Notes: generated by a model not told the origin, from the sequence alone. A DNA stretch of 64,000 nt from CAG-177 sp003514385 (GCA_051920445.1 JBPPLN010000003.1:128191-192190); one strand, 5' to 3'; counted from the stretch's first letter, positions 36,691-44,813 are shown. Program-made: numbers and translations.

Positions 36691-36726
36691 TTGTTGATTG
36701 ACGCAACAAAGCGTAAAGATTATACT
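36691..36726 (+). promoter_or_regulatory. strong promoter of the peptide genes with an overlapping inverted repeat
   Basis: TTGACG (36698-36703), exact 17-base spacer, TATACT (36721-36726). TTGTTG (36691-36696) and CAACAA (36704-36709) form an inverted repeat that embraces the -35 box, a good place for repression by the TetR protein. Confidence 0.7.
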
Positions 36727-36774
36727 ATAAATGCAGTTATAAGTCAATCTTACAATGCGAAGGGAGGGGACGAA

Positions 36775-36891
36775 ATGGAAGCGGCATTGGAGCTGTTGCT
36801 TAAGGCACTCGAGTGGTCGGGCAAGGCGCTTTATTGGGTTACTATAGGCCCGATAATAGAGCTTATAAAGCTGATTTTCGGAATCGCTTAA
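36775..36891 (+). CDS. 38-residue amphipathic/hydrophobic peptide
   Basis: Starts at an ATG behind GGGAGGGGACGAA, one of the best ribosome sites in the window, and reads MEAALELLLKALEWSGKALY, then WVTIGPIIELIKLIFGIA. The first half can form an amphipathic helix with E and K on one face, the second half is hydrophobic. No signal-peptide cleavage site, no double-Gly leader, no Cys. It resembles membrane-active peptides such as phenol-soluble modulins or type I toxins in character only; no homologue is recognised. Strong promoter, and a second short gene follows after 22 bases. Confidence 0.65.
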   Translation: MEAALELLLKALEWSGKALYWVTIGPIIELIKLIFGIA

Positions 36892-36913
36892 ATTTAACGA
36901 GGAGGGAAAAGTA

Positions 36914-37000
36914 ATGGAGATTATCCAGAGAATTTTAGAAGCGTACTTTGAGTATGTAAGATTTATTCTTGAGCACCTTTTCTGGTTCATTCCGAAATAA
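36914..37000 (+). CDS. 28-residue aromatic amphipathic peptide
   Basis: ATG behind CGAGGAGGGAAAAG. Reads MEIIQRILEAYFEYVRFILE, then HLFWFIPK. Helical with I/L/F/Y/W on one side and E/R/Q on the other, aromatic at the end. Too short for standard gene callers. The perfect ribosome site, tight spacing behind the first peptide gene and a terminator directly after it support real translation. Function unknown. Confidence 0.6.
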   Translation: MEIIQRILEAYFEYVRFILEHLFWFIPK

Positions 37001-37040
37001 GAGGGACTGCATTTTAATGCAGAGCTGAAGAAAAATTCAA

Positions 37041-37087
37041 AGGTCATAATTCGAGCGGTTGCTGCGATTATGACCTTCTTTTTTTAT
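37041..37087 (+). terminator. terminator of the peptide genes
   Basis: Stem AGGTCATAAT / ATTATGACCT followed by TCTTTTTTT. Confidence 0.85.
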
Positions 37088-37105
37088 TTGTTTTCCACGC
37101 CGAAA

Positions 37106-38458
37106 TCAGTTTTTCGGGCTGTCCGCGGCCGCGCGCATCGTCATGACGACTGTAAAGGTGTCTCCATTGTCGTCGGTCACAAGCCGTCCGCCGTATTTTT
37201 CGGCGGTGTCTCTGAGAATCCTCAATCCGTAGCCGTGCTCGCCCGTGCGGCTCTTTTTCTTGTCCTCATAGTCCGGAGCCACATTGTTTTCGCCGGTTAT
37301 GTAGAGCATCCCGTCGCTCTCGTCTGTAAAGCTCTTTATCTTTACATATCTTTTCCCGTCGATTGCCTTCGCCGCGTTTATCGCGTTGTCGAAAATGTTG
37401 ACGTAAGCCTTGCATATATCTATTTCTTCTATGTCGAGAGTCTCCGGAACGCGCAGGTCAAAGTCGAAATCGATTTCGTTTTTTCTGCATTCCGCAGCCT
37501 TGTTCGAGGCTATCGCATTTACGAGCGTGTTTTGGCAGAAACGCTCTATTTTTATGTCCGCAACCTCTGTTTTGAGCTGAGAGAGCATCTTCTTTGCGGA
37601 CTCCTTATCGCTGTCCGTACCGTTCTCCATTATCTCGCAGGCGGTCTGTACCATGTTGGCGAGGTCGTGACGTATCTTTCTCGCCTCAACGCTGTTTTGC
37701 TCGACATTCTTGTAGTATTCGAGGTTGACGCTGTTCTGATATTCCTGCATCTTCAGCGCCTCGCGCAGCTTTTCGTTCTGCGAAGAGCGGTTCATAACAT
37801 AGAAAAGTATGACGTCCGCGGCGATACTGAAAATTGCGACGATGGCAAAAATTATTATTGTTGTGCGATCACGGTCTTTAAAAAGGGAGAGAGGGCTGTT
37901 TTCGCCCGCCCAATCGAAGTGATTTAACAGGATCATGCAGGTGTCGAGCAGCAGCATTTGACTCAGCGGAAAGATGATAAATGCGAGCATTGAAGTCGGT
38001 TTTATCGCCCCGCCCTCAAGCTTTCGCTTTCTGAAATATGTAAACACAAGAAAAACCACCGTGTACACGAGCAGAAACGGCGTGAGAACCAGATTGGCCT
38101 CAGGGTCGTTGCTGCCTATCTTCAGTATATTCAATACCGTAACCAAAAAGGCGGAGAAGCAGGATTCCAACGCAAAAATTGCTATCGACACAAATGCCTT
38201 CGTTCGGAACTTGTCCTTGTAGAGCACCGCCGCGCAAATAAAATAATACGCGAGCGGAAGCAGAACCAGAAACGACGGAGCAACAAAGGTCACGAATTTC
38301 TGCGAGACAACCAAAAATACAAACGGAACGGTGGTTATCAAAAAGACAAGGTGTTTATTAAATTTCGGCGTCAGGTTATACCAAAGGAAGCCGCCCTGAA
38401 GCAGAGCGAGCATTATGTTGTTGACATACCATAAAAATTCGTAAATAGATTCGGACAT
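37106..38458 (-). CDS. AgrC-like GHKL sensor histidine kinase
   Basis: 450 residues. Six or seven membrane helices in the first 225 residues, a coiled-coil linker, then KIRHDLANMV near residue 262 (phospho-acceptor His region of AgrC-type kinases) and a GHKL ATPase domain with NIFDNAINAAKAI (N box) and GEHGYGLRI (G2 box). Such kinases usually sense peptides and pair with a LytTR response regulator, which is not in the window. The ATG at 38458 follows GGGAGGGGAAAC. Lies 23 bases after the HAD gene, same transcript. Confidence 0.87.
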   Translation of the reverse strand: MSESIYEFLWYVNNIMLALLQGGFLWYNLTPKFNKHLVFLITTVPFVFLVVSQKFVTFVAPSFLVLLPLAYYFICAAVLYKDKFRTKAFVSIAIFALESCFSAFLVTVLNILKIGSNDPEANLVLTPFLLVYTVVFLVFTYFRKRKLEGGAIKPTSMLAFIIFPLSQMLLLDTCMILLNHFDWAGENSPLSLFKDRDRTTIIIFAIVAIFSIAADVILFYVMNRSSQNEKLREALKMQEYQNSVNLEYYKNVEQNSVEARKIRHDLANMVQTACEIMENGTDSDKESAKKMLSQLKTEVADIKIERFCQNTLVNAIASNKAAECRKNEIDFDFDLRVPETLDIEEIDICKAYVNIFDNAINAAKAIDGKRYVKIKSFTDESDGMLYITGENNVAPDYEDKKKSRTGEHGYGLRILRDTAEKYGGRLVTDDNGDTFTVVMTMRAAADSPKN

Positions 38459-38481
38459 TGTTTCCCCTCCCCCAAAAGCCG

Positions 38482-39129
38482 TTATTCCATAATACTCAAT
38501 ATATCCTCCGCACGGTCGGCAATATAAGAAGCACCGCCGTCGACGAGCACCTTTCTGTCGCGGAACCCCCACGACACGCCGATGCACGGCAGATTTGAGT
38601 TCCGTGCCGTGAGCACATCGACCTCGGAATCGCCGGAGTATACAGTCTTTGCGGGGTCTGCACCGAGCAGCTTCATCGCATATAAAACTCCGTCGGGAGC
38701 GGGCTTTTTCTGCCTGTCCTCGGTCTGACCGACCGCGGCGTCAACGAGTCCGCCGAAGTAGTCCTCACACAGCCCGACAACGGCGGGCTCAAATTTGTTC
38801 GAGACCACCGCTATCTTGACTCCGAGAGCTCGCAATTTTTTCAGCAGCTCCATTATCCCCGGGTAGGGTGCGGTTTTGTTGGTCATATTATCTTTGTAGT
38901 GCGCCTTGAAAACGGCGAGACAGTCGGCTTCGATCTTTTTGTCCGTGCCCTCGGGCACTGCGAGATGAATGAGCCTCGCCACGCCATTGCCGACAAAGCG
39001 TCTGACCTCGTCCGTTGTGCGCTCGGGAAAGCCGAATCGGCGCAGGGCGTAGTTAGTGCTGTCCCGCAGGTCGTCGAGCGTGTTCAGCAGAGTTCCGTCA
39101 AGGTCAAATATAATATAATTGTATTTCAT
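38482..39129 (-). CDS. HAD-superfamily phosphatase, phosphoglycolate-phosphatase type
   Basis: 215 residues. HAD motif I FDLDGTLLNT, motif II VVSNK, motif III around KPAPDG, motif IV GDSEVD; an alpha-helical cap follows motif I. Closest by pattern to Gph; actual substrate may be another small phosphate ester. ATG at 39129 behind CGGGAG. First gene of a two-gene unit with the GHKL kinase. Confidence 0.88.
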   Translation of the reverse strand: MKYNYIIFDLDGTLLNTLDDLRDSTNYALRRFGFPERTTDEVRRFVGNGVARLIHLAVPEGTDKKIEADCLAVFKAHYKDNMTNKTAPYPGIMELLKKLRALGVKIAVVSNKFEPAVVGLCEDYFGGLVDAAVGQTEDRQKKPAPDGVLYAMKLLGADPAKTVYSGDSEVDVLTARNSNLPCIGVSWGFRDRKVLVDGGASYIADRAEDILSIME

Positions 39130-39171
39130 GTCATAACTCCCGGATTTTTGCTTTTTTTCTGTCGTATTCTT

Positions 39172-39199
39172 ATTATATCGCAAATCTCGCGTATGTCAA
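39172..39199 (-). promoter_or_regulatory. promoter of the HAD-GHKL operon
   Basis: Minus strand TTGACA, 16-base spacer, TATAAT. A 14-bp direct repeat (TATRTCGCAAATCT on the plus strand) occurs at 39174-39187, inside the promoter, and at 39206-39219 just upstream, 32 bp apart. Confidence 0.8.
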
Positions 39200-39264
39200 T
39201 GTGAGTATGTCGCAAATCTTGCCAATGTAGATGCGAAGTTCACAAAGTGTTTACAAATAAATTG

Positions 39265-39293
39265 TTGACAAAATCTGCATGTAGTTGTATAGT
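39265..39293 (+). promoter_or_regulatory. promoter of the hrcA operon
   Basis: TTGACA, 17-base spacer, TATAGT, directly upstream of CIRCE. Confidence 0.9.
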
Positions 39294-39305
39294 ATGAATT
39301 GTAAG

Positions 39306-39332
39306 TTAGCACTCTAACATCGAGAGTGCTAA
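39306..39332 (+). promoter_or_regulatory. CIRCE element (HrcA operator)
   Basis: Perfect TTAGCACTC-N9-GAGTGCTAA. HrcA binds it and represses the operon until heat shock draws off the chaperones. Confidence 0.98.
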
Positions 39333-39357
39333 TGAACAAAACGAAAGGCAGAGACAG

Positions 39358-40383
39358 ATGGAACTGAGCGAGAGAAAAGAGAAAATTCTTGCAGCAGTTG
39401 TCGAGCAGTATATAAAGACCGGCGAGCCCGTCGGCTCAAAGACTCTGCTCGATTCTCTCGATATGTCCGTTTCCTCCGCCACCGTGCGAAACGAGATGGC
39501 GGATCTCGGTTATCTCGGGCTGCTCGATCAGCCGCACACCTCGGCGGGGCGTGTCCCCACCGGCGAGGGCTATCGATATTATGTTGATAACCTCGTTCCC
39601 GAGAGCGAGCTCAGCGACGAATCGCGCAGGCTCATTGACGCGGGTATCGGTAACGCGAACGGCGACCCCGAGAGCCTCCTGAGGCACGCGGGCGAAGCAC
39701 TCGCTTATCTCACCCAGTGCGCCGCCGTTATGACGACACCGTCGGGCGAGAACACGAAGATAAAGCGCGTCGAACTGGTTCCGATTTCACCGCACACCGC
39801 GATGATAGTGCTCTTAGCGAGCAACGGTATCCTCAGAAGCAAGCTGTTCAGGCTTGACTCCGCGATAGACACGACAATCTGCGAAACATTTTACAATGTC
39901 GCGCAGGCGATGCTCATCGGCGTGCCGGTCAGCAGCCTGACTCCCGCTTATCTCCAATCGATAGCGGCACGGCTCGGAATGGAGTCGCTCGCGATGTTCC
40001 CGATGCTTTCGGCGGTCGCCGAATTGTCGCAGAGCGCCGCACAGCCGCATGTGTTCCTCTCCGGCCAGTCAAATCTGCTGCACCACAGAGAGTATGCGGG
40101 CAGAGCGTATGAGCTGCTCGAGTTTTTGAGCCGCGGCACTCCGCTGCGAACCCTCGCGGACAGCATGAAGGGCGAGCTTGAGATAAGGATCGGCAGAGAG
40201 AACGGCTTCGTTCAGCTCGACAATTCGAGCGTTATTCTCGCGCGGTACACCGTCGGCGAGGACAGCGGCGGTTCGATAGGCATTATCGGACCGACAAGAA
40301 TGGACTACCGCAGACTGGTTCCCGGTCTTAAATATATTTCTCAGTGCATCAGCAAAACGATGGAAAAAGCACTTGAAGAATAA
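39358..40383 (+). CDS. hrcA: heat-inducible transcription repressor
   Basis: 341 residues, standard HrcA length. N-terminal winged helix (KEKILAAVVEQYIKTGEPVG, then SSATVRNEMADLGYLGLL), the conserved TSAGRVPTGEGYRYYVD, and the GAF-like C-terminal domain ending IIGPTRMDYRRLVPGLKYI. Represses its own operon through CIRCE at 39306-39332. First gene of hrcA-grpE-dnaK-dnaJ. Confidence 0.97.
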   Translation: MELSERKEKILAAVVEQYIKTGEPVGSKTLLDSLDMSVSSATVRNEMADLGYLGLLDQPHTSAGRVPTGEGYRYYVDNLVPESELSDESRRLIDAGIGNANGDPESLLRHAGEALAYLTQCAAVMTTPSGENTKIKRVELVPISPHTAMIVLLASNGILRSKLFRLDSAIDTTICETFYNVAQAMLIGVPVSSLTPAYLQSIAARLGMESLAMFPMLSAVAELSQSAAQPHVFLSGQSNLLHHREYAGRAYELLEFLSRGTPLRTLADSMKGELEIRIGRENGFVQLDNSSVILARYTVGEDSGGSIGIIGPTRMDYRRLVPGLKYISQCISKTMEKALEE

Positions 40384-40402
40384 CGAAAGGAATGTAACAC
40401 CA

Positions 40403-40978
40403 ATGAGCGAGAGCACGAAAAAGCCTGAGCAGGCGGAGGAGAACACCACCCCCGAGACCGCTTCGGCAGAGGACACAAAGAAGGCTGAAAAGAAAGCCTC
40501 GAAGTCCTCGAAGAAAGACCGCATAGCCGAGCTCGAAAAAGAGCTCGAAAAGGCTCAGCAGTCACTCAAGGAGAGTGCCGACAACTTCCTGCGCCTCGCG
40601 GCGGAATATGATAACTTCCGCAAGCGTTCGCTGCGCGAGAAGGACGACATAAAAATCCGCTCGAAAACGGATGTCGTCGAGAAGCTTCTCCCGGTCATAG
40701 ATAATTTTGAACGCGCGGCGATGAACGCCGAGGCCGATGCCGACAGCTACCGCAAGGGAGTCGAGCAGATATACAGGCAGTTCGGCGATATTCTCAAAGC
40801 GCTCGACATTGAGGCGTTCGGCGCCGAGGGCGACGCATTCGACCCGAACATCCACTCGGCTGTCATGCACGTTGAGGACGAGAGCGTCGGCGAGAATGTT
40901 ATCGTCAAAGTGTTCACAAAGGGCTATAAGCTCGGCGACACGGTCATAAGACCCGCAGTCGTTCAGGTTGCCAACTGA
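40403..40978 (+). CDS. grpE: nucleotide exchange factor of DnaK
   Basis: 191 residues: acidic/Lys-rich N-terminus, long helix (RIAELEKELEKAQQSLKESA), the core LRLAAEYDNFRKRS, and the beta-domain with EAFGAEGDAFDPNIHSAVMH and TVIRPAVVQV at the end. ATG at 40403 after AAAGGAATG. Confidence 0.96.
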   Translation: MSESTKKPEQAEENTTPETASAEDTKKAEKKASKSSKKDRIAELEKELEKAQQSLKESADNFLRLAAEYDNFRKRSLREKDDIKIRSKTDVVEKLLPVIDNFERAAMNAEADADSYRKGVEQIYRQFGDILKALDIEAFGAEGDAFDPNIHSAVMHVEDESVGENVIVKVFTKGYKLGDTVIRPAVVQVAN

Positions 40979-41016
40979 TGCCGCAAGGCATTTTTGGAAT
41001 ATAAATTAAACAATTC

Positions 41017-41033
41017 ATTACTTCGGAGGTAAT
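41017..41033 (+). promoter_or_regulatory. hairpin that sequesters the dnaK ribosome site
   Basis: ATTACTT / AGGTAAT can pair around CGG, placing the GGAGGT of the dnaK ribosome site (41025-41030) inside the stem, six to nine bases ahead of the ATG. Small and possibly only incidental. Confidence 0.35.
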
Positions 41034-41038
41034 TTATT

Positions 41039-42877
41039 ATGTCAAAGGTTATAGGTATTGACTTAGGTACAACAAATTCATGTGTAGCAGTTATCGAGGG
41101 CGGCGAGCCCGTCGTTATCCCCAACGCCGAGGGCGCAAGAACTACGCCTTCCGTCGTCGCATTCGGCAAGACCGGCGAGAGACTTGTCGGCCAGGTCGCA
41201 AAGCGTCAGGCTATCACAAATCCCGACAGAACCGTCTCCTCCATCAAGAGACAGATGGGTTCCGACTATAAAGTTAAGATTGATGACAAGAAGTACACCC
41301 CTCAGGAGATTTCCGCAATGATCCTGCAGAAGCTCAAGACCGATGCAGAATCTTATCTCGGCGAGAAGGTCACTGAGGCTGTTATCACCGTTCCCGCTTA
41401 CTTCACTGACTCCCAGCGTCAGGCTACAAAGGATGCCGGTAAGATAGCAGGCCTTGAGGTCAAGAGAATAATCAACGAGCCCACGGCGGCGGCTCTTGCT
41501 TACGGTATTGATAAAGAGAACGACCAGAAGGTCATGGTTTATGACCTCGGCGGCGGCACATTCGATGTCTCCATCATCGAGATGGGCGATGGCGTTCAGG
41601 AAGTTCTTGCAACTGCCGGTAATAACCGCCTCGGCGGCGACGATTTTGACCAGAGAGTTATCGACTGGATCGCCGACGAGTTTAAGAAGAGCGAGGGCGT
41701 TGATCTTCGCGGCGACAAGATGGCTATGCAGAGACTGAAAGAGGCTGCCGAGAAAGCGAAGATTGAGCTTTCTAACGTCACCACTTCCACCATCAACCTG
41801 CCCTTCATCGGCATGAATTCCGACGGCACTCCGCTCAACCTTGAGATGACCCTCACGAGAGCTAAGTTCAACGAGCTGACCGCAGACCTTGTTGAAGCGA
41901 CAATGGGTCCTGTTCGCCAGGCTATCTCGGACTCCGGACTCAAGACTTCCGATCTCCACAAGATCCTTATGGTCGGCGGCTCGTCCCGTATCCCCGCTGT
42001 TCAGGAAGCTGTTAAGAAGTACACAGGCGTCGAGCCCTTCAAGGGCATCAACCCCGATGAGTGCGTCGCTATCGGCGCTGCTATCCAGGGCGGCGTCCTT
42101 GCAGGCGATGTCAAGGGACTGCTTCTTCTTGATGTTACCCCGCTGTCACTCGGCATCGAGACTATGGGCGGCATAAACACCAAGATCATCGACAGAAACA
42201 CCACAATCCCCGTCAAGAAGAGCCAGATCTTCTCGACCGCAGTTGATAATCAGCCCTCAGTTGAAGTCCACGTCCTCCAGGGCGAGAGAGATTTCGCTAA
42301 GGATAACAAGACCCTCGGCGTGTTCCACCTCGACGGCATCATGCCCGCGCGCAGAGGCGTGCCGCAGATCGAAGTTACCTTCGATATCGATGCAAACGGC
42401 ATAGTCCATGTTTCCGCAAAGGATCTGGGCACCGGCAAGGAGCAGTCGATCTCCATCACCTCTTCGTCCAACATGTCCAAAGAGGATATCCAGAAGGCTG
42501 TTGACGAGGCTGAGAAGTTCGCTGAGGAAGACAAGAAGCGCCGCGAGGAAGTTGATATCAGAAACGGCGCAGACCAGATGGTCTATCAGTGCGAGAAGCT
42601 CGTCAGCGAGGACGGCGACAAGTTCTCCGAGGACGACAAGAAGGACATCAACGACAAGGTCGATGCCCTTAAAGAAGCCCTCAAGGGCGAGGATATCAAC
42701 CTCATCAAGTCCCGCCAGGAAGAGCTCACCGCTAAGTTCTATGAGATTTCCGAGAAGGTCTACAAGGCAGCTGCCGAGCAGGCTCAGGCTCAACAGGGTG
42801 CCGACGGCGCTCAGCCCGGCAATGATGCGGGATACACTGAGGCGAACTACACCGACGTTCCCGAAGACAACGACTAA
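41039..42877 (+). CDS. dnaK: chaperone Hsp70
   Basis: 612 residues. Hsp70 signatures GIDLGTTNSC at the start, VYDLGGGTFDVSI and VGGSSRIPAVQ; substrate domain and helical lid follow, with an acidic/Gln-Ala C-terminus (QAQQGADGAQPGNDAGY). Ribosome site GGAGGT within a weak hairpin. Normal for family. Confidence 0.98.
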   Translation: MSKVIGIDLGTTNSCVAVIEGGEPVVIPNAEGARTTPSVVAFGKTGERLVGQVAKRQAITNPDRTVSSIKRQMGSDYKVKIDDKKYTPQEISAMILQKLKTDAESYLGEKVTEAVITVPAYFTDSQRQATKDAGKIAGLEVKRIINEPTAAALAYGIDKENDQKVMVYDLGGGTFDVSIIEMGDGVQEVLATAGNNRLGGDDFDQRVIDWIADEFKKSEGVDLRGDKMAMQRLKEAAEKAKIELSNVTTSTINLPFIGMNSDGTPLNLEMTLTRAKFNELTADLVEATMGPVRQAISDSGLKTSDLHKILMVGGSSRIPAVQEAVKKYTGVEPFKGINPDECVAIGAAIQGGVLAGDVKGLLLLDVTPLSLGIETMGGINTKIIDRNTTIPVKKSQIFSTAVDNQPSVEVHVLQGERDFAKDNKTLGVFHLDGIMPARRGVPQIEVTFDIDANGIVHVSAKDLGTGKEQSISITSSSNMSKEDIQKAVDEAEKFAEEDKKRREEVDIRNGADQMVYQCEKLVSEDGDKFSEDDKKDINDKVDALKEALKGEDINLIKSRQEELTAKFYEISEKVYKAAAEQAQAQQGADGAQPGNDAGYTEANYTDVPEDND

Positions 42878-42880
42878 GTC

Positions 42881-43297
42881 GGCAATGCGTAATTTCGCGC
42901 GATACGGCGTTGTGAGAACCTGAGAACTTGGTCACGTACCGACGTACGCTCCCGCGTTCTCAGAACCTCACGCCTTGTCTCGCACAAAATTCCGCTATTG
43001 CCTACCTTTCGCAGGAATTGACAGCCGGCAATGCGTAATTTCGCGTGATACTGCGTTGTGAGAACCATGCTCGTTCGGTCACGTACCAACGTACGCTCCC
43101 TCGCGGGCAGAACCTCACGCCTTGTCTCGCACAAAATTCCGCTATTGTCTACCTTTCACAGGAATTGACAGCCGGCAATGCGTAATTTCGCGTGATACTG
43201 CGTTGTGAGAATCATGCCCGTTCGGTCACGTACCAACGTACGCTCACTCTCGGGCAGAACCTCACGCCTTGTCTCACACAAAATTCCGCGATTGCCT
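42881..43297. repeat. three tandem copies of a long palindromic element
   Basis: Copies begin at 42881, 43026 and 43173 (spacing 145 and 147 bases). Each starts CGGCAATGCGTAATTTCGCG, ends with the approximate reverse complement (CGCACAAAATTCCGCTATTG), and has a central palindrome around CACGTACCAACGTACG. Each copy could fold into one hairpin of about 120 bases. Copies 2 and 3 are more alike than copy 1. Open frames crossing them are by-products of the repeat. Confidence 0.85.
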
Positions 43298-43360
43298 GCC
43301 CTGATAAGGCTTGCGGAGAAACCGCACATAGCTGCGTTGCGAGAAGCAACACATAGATTC

Positions 43361-43411
43361 TTGTAGGGGTCGGCGACCCGACGACCCGATGCCGCGTGAG
43401 CGGCACAATAT
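43361..43411. repeat. dispersed two-hairpin repeat, copy A
   Basis: TGTAGGGGTCGGCGACCCGA..., with stems GGGTCG / CGACCC and TGCCGC / GCGGCA. A related copy lies at about 56258-56312 with compensating changes. Confidence 0.65.
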
Positions 43412-43554
43412 GAAACGGTGTTATAATATGCCGTTATGGGGCGGCGCCACGACGCTCCGGTGCAAAGCGCTGCTTTGCAAAAAAGTATGACTGGCTGAGG
43501 GATTGCTTTGCAGTCCCTCAATAGTACATTGTAAGTAAAAAGGAGTAATTTCCC

Positions 43555-44715
43555 TTGGCTGATAAAAGAGATTTTTACGAGGTGCTCGGGGTCAGCAAAA
43601 ATGCCACTGAGGACGAGATAAAAAAAGCATACCGTCAGAAGGCGAAGCAGTATCATCCCGATCTCAACCCCGGTGACGCTGACGCCGAGGCGAAATTTAA
43701 GGAGGTCAACGAGGCCTACGAGGTGCTCTCTGATAAGGATAAGCGCGGCAGGTACGACCAGTTCGGCCATGCCGGCGTCGATCCGAACTTCGGCGCGGGC
43801 GGCGGCGCAGGCGGCTGGGGCACAGGCTCCGGCGGCGTTGACTTCGATTTAGGCGATATTTTCGGCAGCTTCTTCGGAGGCGGCGGAGGTTTCGGCGGCT
43901 TCGGCGGCGGACGCTCCGACCCCAACGCCCCGAGGCGCGGCGACGATGTTCAGGCGCGCGTCACCATTTCATTTGAAGAGGCGGCGAAGGGCTGCAAGCG
44001 CAAGATAGAGATACACCGCATCGAGACCTGTCCCGACTGCGGCGGCTCGGGTGCCCAAAAGGGCTCGACCACCAAGACCTGCCCCGACTGCGGCGGCAGA
44101 GGTCAGGTGAATGTCCAGCAGAGAACACCGTTCGGTGTTATTTCGACCACTAAGACCTGTACCAGGTGCGGCGGCAAAGGCAAAATTGTCGAGAAGCCGT
44201 GCCAGAAGTGCCGCGGCGGCGGACGAGTGTCCAAGCGCCGTGAACTCGAGGTGAATATCCCCGCCGGTATCGACGACAGACAGGTCATCTCCGTGCGCGG
44301 CGAGGGCAGTATGGGCTCGAACGGAGGTCCCTCCGGCGATCTTCATGTGTCCGTGTTCGTCAGACCGCACCCGTTCTTTGAACGCGAGGGCTATAACATC
44401 TGGTATGACTGCAAGGTAAACTTCGTCCAGGCGGCTCTGGGCGACAGCATCATGGTGCCTACCATTGACGGCAAGGTCAAGTTCGACCTGCCCGCCGGCA
44501 CTCAGCCCGGCACCGTCATGTCCCTCAAGGGCAAGGGCATTCAGTATCTCAATTCGCGCGGCAGAGGCGATCAGTATATACGCATAATCGTCGAAGTCCC
44601 GAAGGATCTGACTGCGCCTCAGCGCGAGGCACTCAAAAACTTCAAGGATACCATGGGCTACAGCGATGTCACCCCTGATGAGAAGCGCGGATTCTTTGGC
44701 AAAAAGAAGAAATAA
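43555..44715 (+). CDS. dnaJ: chaperone Hsp40
   Basis: 386 residues. J domain 1-70 with the HPD motif (YHPDLNPGD), Gly/Phe-rich region about 75-125, four CxxCxGxG-type zinc motifs (CPDCGGSG, CPDCGGRG, CTRCGGKG, CQKCRGGG) at about 160-225, then the substrate-binding domains. TTG start behind AAAAGGAG. Confidence 0.97.
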   Translation: MADKRDFYEVLGVSKNATEDEIKKAYRQKAKQYHPDLNPGDADAEAKFKEVNEAYEVLSDKDKRGRYDQFGHAGVDPNFGAGGGAGGWGTGSGGVDFDLGDIFGSFFGGGGGFGGFGGGRSDPNAPRRGDDVQARVTISFEEAAKGCKRKIEIHRIETCPDCGGSGAQKGSTTKTCPDCGGRGQVNVQQRTPFGVISTTKTCTRCGGKGKIVEKPCQKCRGGGRVSKRRELEVNIPAGIDDRQVISVRGEGSMGSNGGPSGDLHVSVFVRPHPFFEREGYNIWYDCKVNFVQAALGDSIMVPTIDGKVKFDLPAGTQPGTVMSLKGKGIQYLNSRGRGDQYIRIIVEVPKDLTAPQREALKNFKDTMGYSDVTPDEKRGFFGKKKK

Positions 44716-44722
44716 TTTCTCA

Positions 44723-44759
44723 GACCGGAACGGCACGCACCGCTCCGGTCGCGTTTTTA
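44723..44759 (+). terminator. terminator of dnaJ
   Basis: Stem GACCGGAACGG / CCGCTCCGGTC (one mismatch) followed by GCGTTTTT. Confidence 0.85.
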
Positions 44760-44813
44760 TATAATCAAACCGTCTGTGTCCTTTATTTTACATATTCCCG
44801 TCGGCTCTGTCTG

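Larger units (their letters stand above)
42878..43554. other. 677-base non-coding region between dnaK and dnaJ
   Basis: Holds three tandem palindromic repeats (42881-43297), a dispersed two-hairpin repeat near 43365-43410, and two hairpins just before dnaJ: TGCAAAGC / GCTTTGCA near 43460 and TGAGGGATTG / CAGTCCCTCA near 43497. No promoter or protein gene convinces. This splits what is normally a compact dnaK-dnaJ pair. Confidence 0.8.

Noticed and set aside
42881..43297. CRISPR array
   Set aside because: Units are about 146 bases, nearly identical throughout and contiguous, without alternating unique spacers, and there are no cas genes.
42874..43770. Minus-strand frames repeating CETRREVLP-like sequence
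   Set aside because: They are translations of the palindromic repeat; the amino-acid repetition follows the DNA repeat and no ribosome site is present.
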